Assembly (NCBI GenBank): GCA_016292515.1
Contig: JAEDIJ010000049.1
Coordinates: forward strand, 1 to 7,719
Length of the DNA: 7,719 bases
Source: Victivallaceae bacterium
GTDB lineage: Bacteria > Verrucomicrobiota > Lentisphaeria > Victivallales > Victivallaceae
Reading direction: 5' to 3'
Notes under the pieces: generated by a model
Databases searched by the model: none
What the model was told of the DNA's origin: nothing
Seen by the model: only the letters and a program-made list of their open reading frames with translations
Position numbers and translations under genes: made by a program
Part shown: positions 6,286 through 7,719 of the stretch, piece after piece
Position numbering within the stretch: position 1 is the stretch's first letter
Layout of the letters: every line of letters starts with the position of its first letter

Positions 6286-7572
6286 TTACAAACGCTCTTT
6301 CCGCAACGGGAAAAGGTAGATCGCCGTAAGGAAATTGACCGTGCCGACCAGCAGAAAAATCCCGCTGACGTCAAGCAAACCTGTGCCGATCAGTTTTCCG
6401 GCGCAGATCGAGCCGAGACCGATCATCGCGGCATTGACGATGTTGTTTGCGCCGATGACGCGCGCCGTCTGTTCCTTGGGCGCGCGTTTTTGCATCAGCG
6501 AAAGCAGCGGCACGGAGTAGAATCCGCCGCAGACCGCCACCAGCACGAGATCTGCCGCAATGCGCCAGAAACGGGGGATGCGGAGCAATTCCGAAACCGG
6601 TGCCAATATCCCGTCGGGGGAGGGCTTCTGCCACGCGTTCGCCGCCCAAAAGAGGTCAAAGGTGAATACCGCCATCAGCACCAACGCCGGAGAGACCCAC
6701 GCCAGCACATTTTTGTTTTTGCGGAAAAACGCGCAGACGTACGCTCCGATCGCCACTCCGGCGGAAAAGAGCAAAGTGAAAATCATCACCAGTTCCTCGC
6801 GCGCTCCGATGATCTCCTTGCAGAAACCCGCCAACTGGGAAACGTAAAGCGCGCCCGCCATCCAGAAAATGGATGAACCGATGACGCAATGCAGCAGCAC
6901 GTTGTCGCGGAAAATGATTTTCAGGATATTCCAGATGCCCGCCGCGATATTTTTGCGGATCACAAGATGCGGCGCCGGAGCCGGAGCGTCGGGGATCGCA
7001 AAAGAGGCGGCGTAGCCGAGGAGGGCGACCAGCAAAAGGGCGCCGCCCGTGAATGCCTTGCCGTGGGGGCAGGTGATCAGCATATTGCCCGCGATCGTGC
7101 CGAGCAATATGGCAAGATAAGTTCCCGCGCCGACCAGCGCGTTGGCGTGAAGCAGGCGATCGGGCAGATTCCGCGGGACAAAAGTGTATTTCACGGGGCT
7201 GTAAAACGCGGATTGAGTCCCCATCAGAAAAATCAGCCAGAGCAAGCAGGTCACGGAACCGGCGAGAAAGGCGAAAAATGTCAGCGTCATCAGTACGGCT
7301 TCGACCAGTTTGATGATACGAAAGAGGATGCGCTGGGGATATTTATCCGCCAACTCGCCCGCCAGCGACGAAAAGAAAAACTGCGGCATCATCAGAAGTG
7401 CCATCGCCAGAAAGGACAATTCCGACGCATTCCCCGCGTCCAGTCCGGATTGGTAGGTGATCAGGATGACTAACGCATTCCGGAAGAGATTGTCGTTGAA
7501 TGCGCCGAGAAAAAAAGTGTTGAAAAACGGAAAAAATTCAGCGGAAAACAGCAGCATCGAGGGGTATCCCAT
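6286..7572 (-). CDS. lplT: LplT-like lysophospholipid transporter, MFS family
   Basis: This 428-residue membrane protein has about 12 hydrophobic segments. Signatures of the LplT/Aas-type MFS branch are FLGAFNDNLFRNA (21-33), LAGELADKYPQR (70-81, the MFS motif-A loop), QSAFYSPVKYTFVP (120-133), NALVGAGTYLAILLGTIAG (144-162) and QKRAPKEQTARVIGANNI (361-378). The family flips lysophospholipids inward across the inner membrane for re-acylation. In many bacteria the transporter is fused or adjacent to acyltransferase/acyl-ACP synthetase domains; here it stands alone, and no partner is visible in the window. The start is uncertain: the ATG at 7572 has no Shine-Dalgarno, while the in-frame ATG at 7557 has GGGA about nine bases upstream and would remove only five residues. 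The gene is convergent with the dGTPase-like gene, 36 bases between stops. LplT is the best match, but a related MFS with another lipid-like substrate is possible. Confidence 0.87.
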   Translation of the reverse strand: MGYPSMLLFSAEFFPFFNTFFLGAFNDNLFRNALVILITYQSGLDAGNASELSFLAMALLMMPQFFFSSLAGELADKYPQRILFRIIKLVEAVLMTLTFFAFLAGSVTCLLWLIFLMGTQSAFYSPVKYTFVPRNLPDRLLHANALVGAGTYLAILLGTIAGNMLITCPHGKAFTGGALLLVALLGYAASFAIPDAPAPAPHLVIRKNIAAGIWNILKIIFRDNVLLHCVIGSSIFWMAGALYVSQLAGFCKEIIGAREELVMIFTLLFSAGVAIGAYVCAFFRKNKNVLAWVSPALVLMAVFTFDLFWAANAWQKPSPDGILAPVSELLRIPRFWRIAADLVLVAVCGGFYSVPLLSLMQKRAPKEQTARVIGANNIVNAAMIGLGSICAGKLIGTGLLDVSGIFLLVGTVNFLTAIYLFPLRKERL

Positions 7573-7600
7573 AGTTTTGAAACAGTTTGTCGGTCATCAT

Positions 7601-7629
7601 AATATAACTTCGCCGGCGGCAATAATCAA
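7601..7629 (-). promoter_or_regulatory. Sigma70-type promoter of the LplT-like gene
   Basis: On the minus strand, TTGATT (7629-7624), a 17-base spacer and TATATT (7606-7601). The predicted start near 7594 gives a very short leader of about 20-40 bases, depending on which ATG is used. The remaining bases to the right edge (7630-7719) show no gene or clear structure. Confidence 0.6.
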
Positions 7630-7719
7630 ACTCCTCAGGAAAAGGCCCATTGCGCATAGTTTTTTTGCCTCTTCGACGGTTTATGACACAAGTTCACGCC
7701 TCTTTCTCGCAGGAAATCT

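Noticed and set aside
7640..7719. Repeated GCCTCTT and AGGAAA words near the right edge
   Set aside because: There are only two short copies of each, with no regular spacing or flanking structure, so they cannot be called repeats of a mobile element or array.

Overview
This window carries ordinary-looking bacterial chromosome DNA. An undecaprenyl-phosphate sugar transferase, a UDP-sugar dehydrogenase and an LplT-like lysophospholipid transporter all point to a Gram-negative cell envelope. The secreted six-hairpin-type carbohydrate-active protein resembles sequences I associate with the PVC group, especially Lentisphaerota/Victivallales. That placement rests on remembered family resemblance only and is low confidence. 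I see no rRNA, tRNA, CRISPR array, phage gene or insertion sequence.

Layout. (1) 1-690, minus: the 5' two thirds of a nucleotide-sugar dehydrogenase that runs off the left edge. (2) 691-850: a compact divergent promoter region with two near-consensus sigma70-type promoters. (3) 851-2719, plus: a membrane protein joining a complete WecA/MraY-type sugar-1-phosphate transferase to the membrane and nucleotide-binding front half of a CapD/PglF/WbpM-type protein, without the catalytic dehydratase/epimerase half. These two divergent genes look like the edge of a surface-polysaccharide locus continuing to the left: one makes an activated uronic or N-acetyl-uronic sugar, the other starts the lipid-linked glycan. 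(4) 2718-2782: back-to-back terminator-like hairpins between convergent units.

(5) 2781-4864, minus: a damaged operon with one strong promoter at 4859-4887. It holds a doubtful leader ORF, an MFS transporter reduced to roughly its first three and last two or three membrane segments, and a secreted six-hairpin glycosidase-like gene split by a frameshift. The intact ancestor was probably a sugar uptake and glycan-processing pair; both genes now appear to lack internal sequence. (6) 4642-5019 (378 bp) has no confident gene. It holds the doubtful leader ORF (4680-4823), the minus promoter above and a plus promoter at 4924-4952 for the next gene.

(7) 5020-6249, plus: an HD-superfamily dGTP triphosphohydrolase-like enzyme with all metal-ligand motifs. 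(8) 6286-7572, minus: an LplT-like MFS transporter, convergent with the dGTPase gene and driven by its own promoter at 7601-7629. (9) 7630-7719: no gene or structure I can support.

Four of the five promoters found carry a TATATT or overlapping TATTAT -10 element, suggesting a lineage-typical housekeeping promoter. The most unusual items are the WecA-CapD(N-half) fusion and the internally deleted transporter, which has a perfect 9-bp inverted repeat exactly where sequence appears to be missing.
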